Shown: positions 1 to 5,282, counted from the first letter of the stretch. The stretch is DNA of 5,469 nucleotides from Clostridiales bacterium (GCA_003510345.1 DOMW01000022.1:5733-11201); one strand, 5' to 3'. The notes: generated by a model not told the origin, from the sequence alone. Program-made: numbers and translations.

Positions 1-1715
1 TGCGCTATGGCAAGCCCCATCACACAGTCGTCGTGCTTGCCCGCCATAGCCTGCGGCCTGCCCCGCTCGTTTCTCACAAACGTCAGCATCTCAAGCAGCG
101 TATCGCGGTCATTGATCAGTTCCGGCTGTTCCCGCGCCAGCTTCACCAGCCCGCTTATCAGCACCGGCCGCGTCGCCGATGTCGTCTTAAACCCATAGCG
201 CTTTTCCGTCCTTCCCGTGTACTCGTCCAGCCGTTCCCGCTCATACTGATGAAAATACCCCAGCCGTTTCAGCTCGCGGATCGGGTACGTCGAGAAGTTC
301 GCCTCAATACCGATCAGCGCGTTGTTATAATATTTTCCCAGGCAGTACATCTGCCGCGCGTACAGGTCTTCGTCAAACTTATGTTTCAGCGTCGCCACCT
401 GTTCCCCTGTCATATTGTCCAGCACTTGCCCCGTAAAACTGTCGCTGCCGTCGCCCGCCGTGTCCCCGCCGATCACATACGGCACGCCCGCTTTGGGTTC
501 GCTGTACACCTTAATAAATCCGCCCTCTCCTTCTTCCCACCGCACATCCTTTATCTTTCCGTCAAACGTATACGCAAACCATCCCGTCTTAACCGGCGGC
601 AATACATGCGCAAGCCGCTCCATCACGCGCTCCTTTTGAAATACGCTGCGCCCTGACGCAAGGAACGCCTCATACGGGTTGGAAGGATACTCCTGCCGAA
701 AACGGCTCTCGTCGCCGCCGCAGTTGTTGCTGAGGCACCACCGCCGCCACGCGATCTGCCCGTTCGTCAGCTTGTAGTCCTCTTTCAGCTTTTTTTCCCG
801 TTTCGTCAAGGCAAACCCGTCGTATTTCATACAGTACCCGGGCAATTCGTGCCACGCGCAAAAAAGCGGCGCAAAACTGCTTTCCCCCGCTACCGCCTTA
901 TCCCACATGTCCTTAAAGTAATCATATCCGTTCGCCGTGCTCTCGATCACCACCAGCGAATCCGGCGTCGCGGGCACAGCCTGCAACAGCCCCGTCACCG
1001 TCTCCTTCTTGTCCCCCGGCCAGTACGCAAACTCCGAAATATGCAGCATGTGGTATGTGTCCGACCGCCCAATGCCCTTCCCGCCCGCCGTCATACAGCG
1101 GATCGCGCTGTTTTTGTTCGGAAAGACCAGTGCTTTCGCGCCGCCCACCGGCTTCTTTTCCGGCTTCATCGCCTCCGGCAAGTACGTGTAATACCGCTGG
1201 CTCATCTTAAACAGGTTGTCCGTCGCGTCTCGTTTATGCGCGATAATGCCGCAGTTAATATTCTCCTCCGTCACCGCCCGCTCAAACAAAATAGACTCCA
1301 CCGCTGTGGAAAACCCCATTTGCCGCGCCTTCAGTATGATCACCCGCTGCGGCCTGCCCTGCTTTTTCTGTTCGTCTAAAAGCGCCATCAGCTTCTGCTG
1401 CGGCCCGTTCAAGCAAAGCGGCGTCACGCGCGCGTCCTTGTCCGTGATCATAAGGTGCGCGCGCCCCCCCGCCTGCGGCGTTTTTTCCCGTCCCGCGTCC
1501 CGTATCTTTTTCTTCACCTCTTCCACAACCCGCGCAAATCCCGCCTTTTTCGCGTACCGGCTCACCGTCATGTGGTTGCCCCCCAGCGCCCTCCCCAGCC
1601 CGGTCACCGTAGGCCGTTCCCCGCGCAGCGCGCATCCTTGCAAGTATTCCTCCGCCGCGCAACGCAGTTCCGCCGCCGTCTCAAATTTCAGTGGCCTGCC
1701 GTACCCGCCCCGCAT
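1..1715 (-). CDS. terL: Phage terminase large subunit with N-terminal small-terminase-like domain (partial, C-terminus cut by window edge)
   Basis: The open frame is continuous for 571 codons from ATG at 1715 and has no stop before the left edge. The product is the packaging motor: an ATPase that drives DNA into the procapsid and a nuclease that cuts the concatemer. ATPase motifs seen are a variant Walker A, LKARQMGFST (residues 128-137), Walker B MLHISE (223-228) and coupling motif ESTANG (258-263). The RNase H-like nuclease shows GGDTAGDGSD (416-425), an acidic IGIEANF segment (E471) and KHDDCVMGLAIA (560-571). Family members usually end a few tens of residues after this last motif, so little is missing. 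Residues 6-75 (GRPLKF, then RPTVTGLGRALG, then TVSRYAKK) resemble the helix-turn-helix domain of gp3-type small terminases. The start is fixed by AGGAGG seven bases upstream. The preceding propeller frame stops 63 bases away. Internal Met89 could give a second start but lacks a clear ribosome binding site. Confidence 0.95.
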   Translation of the reverse strand, partial: MRGGYGRPLKFETAAELRCAAEEYLQGCALRGERPTVTGLGRALGGNHMTVSRYAKKAGFARVVEEVKKKIRDAGREKTPQAGGRAHLMITDKDARVTPLCLNGPQQKLMALLDEQKKQGRPQRVIILKARQMGFSTAVESILFERAVTEENINCGIIAHKRDATDNLFKMSQRYYTYLPEAMKPEKKPVGGAKALVFPNKNSAIRCMTAGGKGIGRSDTYHMLHISEFAYWPGDKKETVTGLLQAVPATPDSLVVIESTANGYDYFKDMWDKAVAGESSFAPLFCAWHELPGYCMKYDGFALTKREKKLKEDYKLTNGQIAWRRWCLSNNCGGDESRFRQEYPSNPYEAFLASGRSVFQKERVMERLAHVLPPVKTGWFAYTFDGKIKDVRWEEGEGGFIKVYSEPKAGVPYVIGGDTAGDGSDSFTGQVLDNMTGEQVATLKHKFDEDLYARQMYCLGKYYNNALIGIEANFSTYPIRELKRLGYFHQYERERLDEYTGRTEKRYGFKTTSATRPVLISGLVKLAREQPELINDRDTLLEMLTFVRNERGRPQAMAGKHDDCVMGLAIA

Positions 1716-1722
1716 ACATTCC

Positions 1723-1728
1723 CCTCCT
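1723..1728 (-). promoter_or_regulatory. Ribosome binding site of the terminase gene
   Basis: On the minus strand GAGGAGGGG precedes ATG at 1715, with seven bases between AGGAGG and the start codon. A second ATG at 1719 is in another frame and only three bases from the site, so 1715 is the better start. Confidence 0.75.
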
Positions 1729-1741
1729 CGTTTGCCAGAAT

Positions 1742-1760
1742 CCCCACCCCCACACCCTCC
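1742..1760 (-). other. G-rich run in the terminase leader
   Basis: The 63-base gap between the propeller stop and the terminase start reads, on the minus strand, as GGAGGGTGTGGGGGTGGGG, followed by another GGGG inside the ribosome binding site. Several runs of three or more G lie close together, so an RNA G-quadruplex is conceivable. Only the base pattern is seen; a structure or role is inferred. Confidence 0.35.
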
Positions 1761-1778
1761 GCGGGGCGCAATACGCCT

Positions 1779-2591
1779 CTACTCAAACATAATATCCGCC
1801 GTACCTTGCTCGCCTTCTTGCATCACTTCCTGTGTAAAGCCCAGGCCCACAAAACCATCCATTTCCGCCGCGTCGCGCACTGTGGTAAACGGGTAGATCG
1901 CCCGCTCGCCGCCGCCCAGGCTGTAAATCCGGAACCCACCGTAATTTAACGGCACAGCAAGCTGTTTCCCGTCCGGCGAAACCGCCATCCTGCGGTTGGA
2001 ACTACTTCCGCCATTTACTACAGTATGCGATATAATTTCCCATTGGTTATCCCGCTGTTCCAGCAAATAAATTGTTTCGCTATCGTTGTCAGTGGTTTCG
2101 TTTATCATAATTGCGATTTTCCCATCCGGTAAAGCCGCCATCCCAACACAAGAAGAACACATCTTCCCATAGATTTCTCCCGCGTCCCGTTGGTATTCCC
2201 ACACCCCGTCAACATATCGGTATATCCAAACATTCTGAAGCGACGGATTAACCCGAGCTGTTCCCAAAAACAACCATTCATTATTTTGTGAAAAAGTCAC
2301 CTGCCGAAACCTTGCCGAATTCGGTATCACTGGTAAATCCGAAAGCGTATGTTTTACCCACACATCGTCCGCCAATTCATACAACTCGAATAAGTTACTC
2401 ATACCATAGACCGCGCACAGGAATTTGCTGTCGGTTGTAAAGCACACCTTGTCCGAATTTTCTGTTTGTGTTTGACACCGCGTATGCTCTACCCAATCCG
2501 CGCCTTCCTTTATTGAATAGGATAAAATTGGGTTCCGTTGTCCCGCGTATAGCGCACGCCAGCCATCTTCCGTCCGCCGAAAATTGCACAT
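1779..2591 (-). CDS. C-terminal part of a frameshifted seven-bladed beta-propeller protein
   Basis: This frame holds propeller blades 4-7 and the end of blade 3. Repeats of the WD40/YncE style are visible: VCFTTDSKFLCAVYG then LYELADDVW; VTFSQNNEWLFLG then IYRYVDGVW; MAALPDGKIAIM then LLEQRDNQW; MAVSPDGKQLAVP then FRIYSL. The gene ends with TAG at 1779. The ATG at 2591 is merely the first in this frame. It has no ribosome binding site, and the 28 residues before EGADWVEH do not look like a propeller, because the real protein at that point is encoded in the neighbouring frame. The meaningful part therefore starts at about 2507 and continues the ORF that begins at 3318. If joined, the full product is about 512 residues. 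Function is unknown; its place beside the capsid gene suggests a virion surface or decoration protein. GC is visibly lower than in the terminase and capsid genes. Confidence 0.7.
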   Translation of the reverse strand: MCNFRRTEDGWRALYAGQRNPILSYSIKEGADWVEHTRCQTQTENSDKVCFTTDSKFLCAVYGMSNLFELYELADDVWVKHTLSDLPVIPNSARFRQVTFSQNNEWLFLGTARVNPSLQNVWIYRYVDGVWEYQRDAGEIYGKMCSSCVGMAALPDGKIAIMINETTDNDSETIYLLEQRDNQWEIISHTVVNGGSSSNRRMAVSPDGKQLAVPLNYGGFRIYSLGGGERAIYPFTTVRDAAEMDGFVGLGFTQEVMQEGEQGTADIMFE

Positions 2592-3318
2592 CGTTTATGC
2601 TGTTAGCAGACGTCGTCCCTTCAATCAGGGTTGTTTTTTCTATCCAAACACCGTTGCTCAGCTCATAAAGCCTTAATCCAAATACACTAAAACCCAGTGC
2701 CAGGCATTGACTGTCACTGGAAAACGCGGCCGCATTACAATAACCCGAGTTCTGACCTGTATTCGGCAGACTTTCCTGCAACGCCCACACCGCCCCCTGC
2801 TTTTTATACATTTGAACGAACGGCCTGCCGTCACCCGTCGCCACAAACCATTGCCCGTCCGGCGAATAAGCCGTATTAGATGTTCTCATGCCTGCGCCGC
2901 TGTCCACCGCCGTATCGGTAATATCCGTCATTTCGCCTGTTGCCGCTGTCTCCACCGCGACGCACCGCTCTGTCTTCGCGAAGTCCGCCATGGCTGTGCC
3001 CGTAAACGGCCACGACGGGTGCGGGCAGTTTTCCACAACGGTTCCTGTGCCGCCGTCGCCTCCGCCGCCGTTTCCGCCGTCATCTCCGCCACCGTTTCCA
3101 TTTCCGCCGTCATTTCCGCCGTCATCTCCGCCGTCGTCTCCGTTTCCGCCGCCGTTTCCGCAATGGCAAACGCATTCCCCTTTCACCACAATATTGCCTT
3201 TCAGTACAATGTCCTTTCCAAGTACCAGCTTCCCAATGTTAATGTCCTTTCCAAGCGCAAGCTCTCCAACATTCATGTCCTCGCCCGGTACAATCTTCTC
3301 AACGTCACAGTTACTCAT
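2395..3318 (-). CDS. N-terminal part of a frameshifted beta-propeller protein with repeat stalk and Gly/Asp/Asn linker
   Basis: Of 307 codons, the first 270 look genuine. In order: three 11-residue repeats (about 8-40; core LGKDINIG), a cysteine cluster CVCHC (49-53), a 39-residue linker almost wholly of Gly, Asp and Asn (54-92), an unassigned segment (93-145), then propeller blades 1-3 with SPDGQW, SSDSQC and SADGRW starts. After K270 the frame leaves the propeller pattern, and the fold continues in the frame that ends at 1779. The start is ATG at 3318, with AAAGGAG nine bases upstream. There is no signal peptide or membrane segment. The gene lies just after the capsid gene, the place of head-fibre or decoration genes in some phages such as phi29. 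A capsid-attached stalk carrying a propeller is therefore a reasonable guess. An unrelated accessory protein for the host cell cannot be excluded. I do not recognise a named family. Confidence 0.75.
   Translation of the reverse strand: MSNCDVEKIVPGEDMNVGELALGKDINIGKLVLGKDIVLKGNIVVKGECVCHCGNGGGNGDDGGDDGGNDGGNGNGGGDDGGNGGGGDGGTGTVVENCPHPSWPFTGTAMADFAKTERCVAVETAATGEMTDITDTAVDSGAGMRTSNTAYSPDGQWFVATGDGRPFVQMYKKQGAVWALQESLPNTGQNSGYCNAAAFSSDSQCLALGFSVFGLRLYELSNGVWIEKTTLIEGTTSANSINDVQFSADGRWLACAIRGTTEPNFILFNKGRRGLGRAYAVSNTNRKFGQGVLYNRQQIPVRGLWYE
2503..2514 (-). other. Apparent +1 frameshift site in the propeller gene
   Basis: The minus strand reads AAT AAA GGA AGG in the upstream frame. Skipping one G after AAA gives AAT AAA GAA GGC GCG GAT TGG, or N-K-E-G-A-D-W, which restores the blade pattern (compare YELSNGVW and YELADDVW). 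Without the skip the upstream frame runs on for 37 non-propeller residues to TAA at 2395. A one-base insertion, a sequencing or assembly error, or recoding would all fit. No classic slippery sequence or adjacent stop codon is present, so I favour a mutation or an error. Confidence 0.75.
3043..3159 (-). repeat. Low-complexity GGCGGA/GAC repeat coding for the Gly/Asp/Asn linker
   Basis: Minus-strand codons are almost all GGC, GGA, GAC, GAT and AAC/AAT, in short imperfect units such as GGCGGAAATGAC. They encode residues 54-92 of the propeller protein. Such a tract can change length by slippage. It is not a regular Gly-X-Y collagen repeat, nor the nine-residue RTX repeat. Confidence 0.75.
3199..3297 (-). 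repeat. Three tandem 33-base units encoding 11-residue repeats
   Basis: The units encode residues 8-18, 19-29 and 30-40 of the propeller protein: KIVPGEDMNVG, ELALGKDINIG and KLVLGKDIVLK. Units two and three share a perfect 15-base segment (plus-strand 3208-3222 and 3241-3255, exactly 33 bases apart), which shows duplication at DNA level. The regular hydrophobic-G-K-D-hydrophobic pattern would suit a short beta-rich stalk. Confidence 0.75.
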
Positions 3319-3391
3319 TTTTCCATTCTCCTTTTTTTGTCGCCATGATGGCGCTGGCCGTAAGCCGCGTTTTGTATTCCTCTCCGTCCAC
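3311..3391 (-). CDS. Possible 26-residue leader peptide or gene remnant
   Basis: GTG at 3391 has AAGGA eight bases upstream and opens 26 codons (VDGEEYKTRLTASAIMATKK, then GEWKNE) that end with TAA. The stop overlaps the start of the propeller gene in ATGAGTAA, a layout typical of translational coupling. From memory, the first half resembles the N-terminus of small phage tail-assembly proteins (pattern V-G-EYK-RLT-A), but the likeness ends after 20 residues. It may be a coupling leader, a remnant of a displaced gene or chance. Confidence 0.3.
   Translation of the reverse strand: MDGEEYKTRLTASAIMATKKGEWKNE
3328..3332 (-). promoter_or_regulatory. Ribosome binding site of the propeller gene
   Basis: AAAAAAAGGAG lies on the minus strand with nine bases between GGAG and ATG at 3318. 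The same nine-base spacing is seen before the capsid and scaffold starts, which supports the chosen start. Confidence 0.65.
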
Positions 3392-3412
3392 GGTAAATTT
3401 CCTTCGGTTTTT

Positions 3413-3443
3413 ATGATAGGGGCAACACACCCCCGCGTATCAA
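3413..3443 (-). promoter_or_regulatory. Candidate promoter with overlapping dyad, upstream of the propeller gene
   Basis: The minus strand has TTGATA (3438-3443) and TATCAT (3413-3418), each a five-of-six match to the -35 and -10 consensus. The 19-base spacer is longer than ideal. The same stretch forms a dyad, TGATA-CGC-GGGG ... CCCC-TATCA (3414-3442), that could be an operator. The prediction rests on base pattern only. Confidence 0.3.
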
Positions 3444-3461
3444 AGAACCTAAAACCCAGTG

Positions 3462-3490
3462 ATGCTTTGGCACGTTGCGCAGGCTGTCAA
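3462..3490 (-). promoter_or_regulatory. Candidate promoter with perfect TTGACA
   Basis: The minus strand has TTGACA at 3485-3490 and, after a 17-base spacer, AAGCAT at 3462-3467. The -35 is perfect and the spacing ideal, but the -10 matches at only three of six positions. The -35 overlaps the arm of the inverted repeat 3477-3533, so folding and promoter use could interfere with each other. Confidence 0.25.
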
Positions 3491-3533
3491 GAAAGGCCCA
3501 GGCAGATGTCGTGCCTTTATTGGCAGCCTGCGC
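3477..3533 (-). other. Long nested inverted repeat after the capsid gene
   Basis: Outer arms GCGCAGGCTG (3477-3486) and CAGCCTGCGC (3524-3533) are perfect ten-base complements. Inside, AAAGGC (3492-3497) and GCCTTT (3513-3518) pair again, leaving a symmetrical five-by-five internal loop and a 15-base end loop. The result is one long RNA stem. No T tract follows on either strand, so it is not a classical intrinsic terminator. It could be an RNA-processing or stability element, or an end of a small inserted element. Confidence 0.6.
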
Positions 3534-3555
3534 GGGCAGCCATCGGCCGCCCGCG
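3531..3555 (-). other. Very stable hairpin just after the capsid stop codon
   Basis: The minus strand reads CGCGGGCGGCC, GAT, GGCTGCCCGCG: eleven pairs (one G-U) closing a three-base loop, 11 bases after the capsid TAA. It shares three bases with the neighbouring inverted repeat, so the two cannot both be fully paired. It lacks the U run of an intrinsic terminator. Protection of the abundant capsid mRNA 3' end or partial attenuation is plausible. Confidence 0.6.
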
Positions 3556-3566
3556 AAATCACAACA

Positions 3567-4607
3567 TTACGCCACAGGCGACCTGAACTTGCCCTCAGCC
3601 TCCGCGTACGCGCGGACCACCGTACCCGCAGGCGCCGCCACCGCGCCCGTGTAAAGCTCTTTTCTGGCGCTGTATCGCGGGTCGCTGCCATCCAGCGTGT
3701 AATAGATTTTACTGCCGCTCGCCGCCGTAATCGCCGCGTTGCCCCCCGATAGGGTAATACTCGGCGCGGCCAGCGTATCGCCAGCCTTCACCGCCGCGTA
3801 TACACCCATGCACTTCGCGCCCAGCACAAACGCGTCAAAGTAGTTCCTGCCTTCCAGCACCGCGCCGTCAATGCCCTGCACCCCGGTCAGTACGCGCGCC
3901 GTCTGTATCTTGTTCGGGTGCAGCACACTACTTTTGTGAGTGATCAAAAAATACACATTCCCCGGCAGGTACACGTCGGGCACCTTCACAACCTTCATGT
4001 CCGCGATCATGCCCACAACGCCCTTCTCAAGCGCTTTCGCGTTCATATTCAGGCTGTTTACCGCCAAAATCGCGTCACTCTGCCGCAGCATGTTGTAGTA
4101 CGTCGTAGGAATATACAGAACGCGGCCTTCATCCGGCACAAGGCCGTCGTCCAGCGCCTTCGCCCCGTCAAATATCATCTCCACGATCGTCGCCTTTGTC
4201 GGCGCGGCGGAAAGCCCCTTCACCGTACCCGCTTCGTTCGCCCACTTAGAAAGGGCATACCTGTCCATATACGGCACAACCTGCTCCTTGATCTGCAAAT
4301 TGAGCATGTGCGAAGCGCCCTTCACATTCATCTGGTCCATGTTGTTACCCTTGTCGATCGTCACCGCAAAACCCTTGTCTTGCGAAAGCATCATCTCCTG
4401 CACCGTGTCCTGCATCTCAAGCGGCGTTCCAAAACGGTTTTGCCCCTCGCGCACATAATCGTTCAACCCAACCGTCTGCGGTGTGTATACCGAAATATAC
4501 CGCGCGCCCGAAAATTCATAGTCTGTGCTGGCGTTTCCCGCCACATAGCTCGCCCTTGTGAATTTACCTGCAATCTGCTCGCTGTACTTACTTGCCAAAT
4601 TGATCAT
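3567..4607 (-). CDS. Phage major capsid protein with C-terminal Ig-like (CHB_HEX_C-type) domain
   Basis: The product is 346 residues. Residues 1-276 match from memory the HK97-fold major capsid proteins common in Firmicutes phages. Features seen are the N-terminus MINLASKYSEQ, a DYEFSGARYISVYTP strand region (29-43), RFGTPLEMQDTVQEM (58-72), IDKGNNMDQM (84-93), and the late ITHKSSVLHP and GRNYFDAFVLGAK motifs (222-265). It forms the shell of the head. After a short joint, residues 277-346 form a complete Ig-like domain of the chitobiase/beta-hexosaminidase C-terminal type (YYTLDGSDP at 302-310, then VVRAYAEAEGKFRS). Such add-ons on capsid proteins usually face outward and may bind surface glycans. 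The start is ATG at 4607, with AAGGAG nine bases upstream. The scaffold-like gene ends 40 bases before it, the usual order. No protease gene or obvious N-terminal delta domain is seen in the window. Confidence 0.88.
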   Translation of the reverse strand: MINLASKYSEQIAGKFTRASYVAGNASTDYEFSGARYISVYTPQTVGLNDYVREGQNRFGTPLEMQDTVQEMMLSQDKGFAVTIDKGNNMDQMNVKGASHMLNLQIKEQVVPYMDRYALSKWANEAGTVKGLSAAPTKATIVEMIFDGAKALDDGLVPDEGRVLYIPTTYYNMLRQSDAILAVNSLNMNAKALEKGVVGMIADMKVVKVPDVYLPGNVYFLITHKSSVLHPNKIQTARVLTGVQGIDGAVLEGRNYFDAFVLGAKCMGVYAAVKAGDTLAAPSITLSGGNAAITAASGSKIYYTLDGSDPRYSARKELYTGAVAAPAGTVVRAYAEAEGKFRSPVA

Positions 4608-4616
4608 TTTTCTTTT

Positions 4617-4622
4617 CTCCTT
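4617..4622 (-). promoter_or_regulatory. Ribosome binding site of the capsid gene
   Basis: AAGGAG lies on the minus strand, nine bases before ATG at 4607, in a purine-rich stretch suited to high translation. It fixes the start at MINLASKY. Confidence 0.7.
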
Positions 4623-4649
4623 CTCTTGTCCTCAATTTCTCTTGCCCTC
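4621..4649 (-). repeat. Short tandem repeat between scaffold and capsid genes
   Basis: The minus strand holds GAGGGCAAGAGAA and GAGGACAAGAGAA, 12 of 13 bases identical and separated by ATT (16-base period). They fill the gap from the scaffold stop to the capsid ribosome binding site. Duplication of a ribosome-loading segment is the simplest reading. Confidence 0.6.
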
Positions 4650-5220
4650 AATCTTTCATAAACTCACGCAAAAACGCGTCCTGCGCCATCGCCGCGCCTC
4701 CATCCGCTCTTCCCATAGAGATCCGGCTATTTCTTTCTTTTCTCTGCGCCTCTGCCATCTGCTTTTTCATCTCAGTGATCATGCACCGCTGGTAGGCCTC
4801 CACCGGCGAAGCGCCACACCGCACTTCATGCAGCGCCTCCGCTGGCATCCCGCGTTCCGCCGCTTCGGGATACCTGCTGTACAGGCTGTCCCATCCGCTT
4901 TGCGCACGCGGCTCTTCGCCCCATCCGGGAACCGCCGCTTTCTCCCGCGCGTTCTCCATCTCTATCGCGGCGATATAGTGCGCGAATTCTTCATCAAACC
5001 CCTGCGAAAGAAGATTCTCCACGCGCGCCTCTTTCTTCCTTCTCACCTCTTCGGCCATATCCCGCCGAACTCCGTATTCCGCCCGCTCTTTGGGCACGCC
5101 CCCCTGTTCGATAGCCTGCGTTTCTTCCACAGTATTGCCCTCTCCACCGGAAAACGCTTCGTCCATTTCCCGTTCCTCCCCGATCATCATTTCTTCTGTC
5201 GTACCTTTTCTTTCATCCAT
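4648..5220 (-). CDS. Probable capsid scaffolding protein
   Basis: The product is 190 residues, very rich in Glu, Lys, Arg, Ala and Met, with predicted long helices or coiled coils and no membrane segment. An acidic N-terminal third is followed by an EEVRRKKEARVENLLSQGF helix, then YPEAAERGMPAEALHEVRCG (117-136) and a basic helix (145-165) with KKQMAEAQRKERNSRIS. It ends in DAFLREFMKD (181-190). The pattern of a short P-x-x-V/L-x-x-V-R-x-G segment, charged helix, Ser/Gly-rich stretch and D-F-x-x-F end matches, from memory, small scaffold-like proteins encoded just before the capsid gene in Clostridia phages. It would guide shell assembly and be lost on maturation. ATG at 5220 has AGGAGG nine bases upstream. 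A GTG at 5268 would add 16 residues (MEEQKDVGRTHRRKKN) with only a weak GAGGG site. Assignment rests on position and composition more than on a diagnostic motif. Confidence 0.7.
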   Translation of the reverse strand: MDERKGTTEEMMIGEEREMDEAFSGGEGNTVEETQAIEQGGVPKERAEYGVRRDMAEEVRRKKEARVENLLSQGFDEEFAHYIAAIEMENAREKAAVPGWGEEPRAQSGWDSLYSRYPEAAERGMPAEALHEVRCGASPVEAYQRCMITEMKKQMAEAQRKERNSRISMGRADGGAAMAQDAFLREFMKD

Positions 5221-5229
5221 GTTTTTCTT

Positions 5230-5250
5230 CCTCCTGTGGGTTCTTCCCAC
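5230..5250 (-). promoter_or_regulatory. Scaffold ribosome binding site with abutting hairpin
   Basis: AGGAGG (5230-5235) lies nine bases before ATG at 5220. Directly next to it on the upstream side GTGGG-AAGAA-CCCAC (5236-5250) forms a five-pair hairpin with a five-base loop. A stem this close could affect ribosome loading. It also lies within the alternative GTG-start frame. Confidence 0.45.
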
Positions 5251-5282
5251 GTCTTTTTGTTCCTCCACAAAGGGCTGCCCTC

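Noticed and set aside
33..656. Long plus-strand ORF opposite the terminase, with others at 849-1379 and 1216-1896
   Set aside because: They lie opposite a frame with all terminase motifs, are rich in Arg, Pro and His as expected for antisense of GC-rich genes, and show no ribosome binding site or recognisable domain.
1282..1662. Minus-strand ORF of 126 residues in another frame
   Set aside because: It lies fully within the terminase N-terminal part, where the main frame gives clear HTH and ATPase motifs. Its product is Gly/Ala/Arg low-complexity.
2395..2508. Genuine C-terminus of the upstream propeller frame (37 residues after K270)
   Set aside because: These residues break the blade pattern, while the alternative frame over the same bases continues it directly.
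2928..3125. Minus-strand 65-residue ORF with MTAEMTAE repeats
   Set aside because: It is an out-of-frame reading of the linker repeat inside the propeller gene, with no ribosome binding site.
3043..3159. CRISPR array, RTX calcium repeats or collagen
   Set aside because: There are no spaced palindromic repeats, and the linker has neither the nine-residue GGxGxDxUx RTX period nor a regular Gly-X-Y period.
3477..3555. Rho-independent terminator
   Set aside because: The stems are strong, but no T run follows them on either strand.
2888..3586. Plus-strand Pro/Ser/Phe-rich ORF, plus the Ala/Val/Ser-rich one at 2707-3348
   Set aside because: The repetitive look comes from reading the Gly/Asp/Asn linker DNA on the wrong strand.
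3449..3691. Minus-strand 80-residue ORF overlapping the capsid C-terminus
   Set aside because: It covers the Ig-like domain in the wrong frame, is Arg-rich and has no start signal.
3918..4661. Plus-strand ORF of 247 residues opposite the capsid gene, and the one at 4558-5304 opposite the scaffold
   Set aside because: The composition is Arg/His/Leu-rich antisense shadow. The minus-strand frames have good ribosome binding sites and family motifs.
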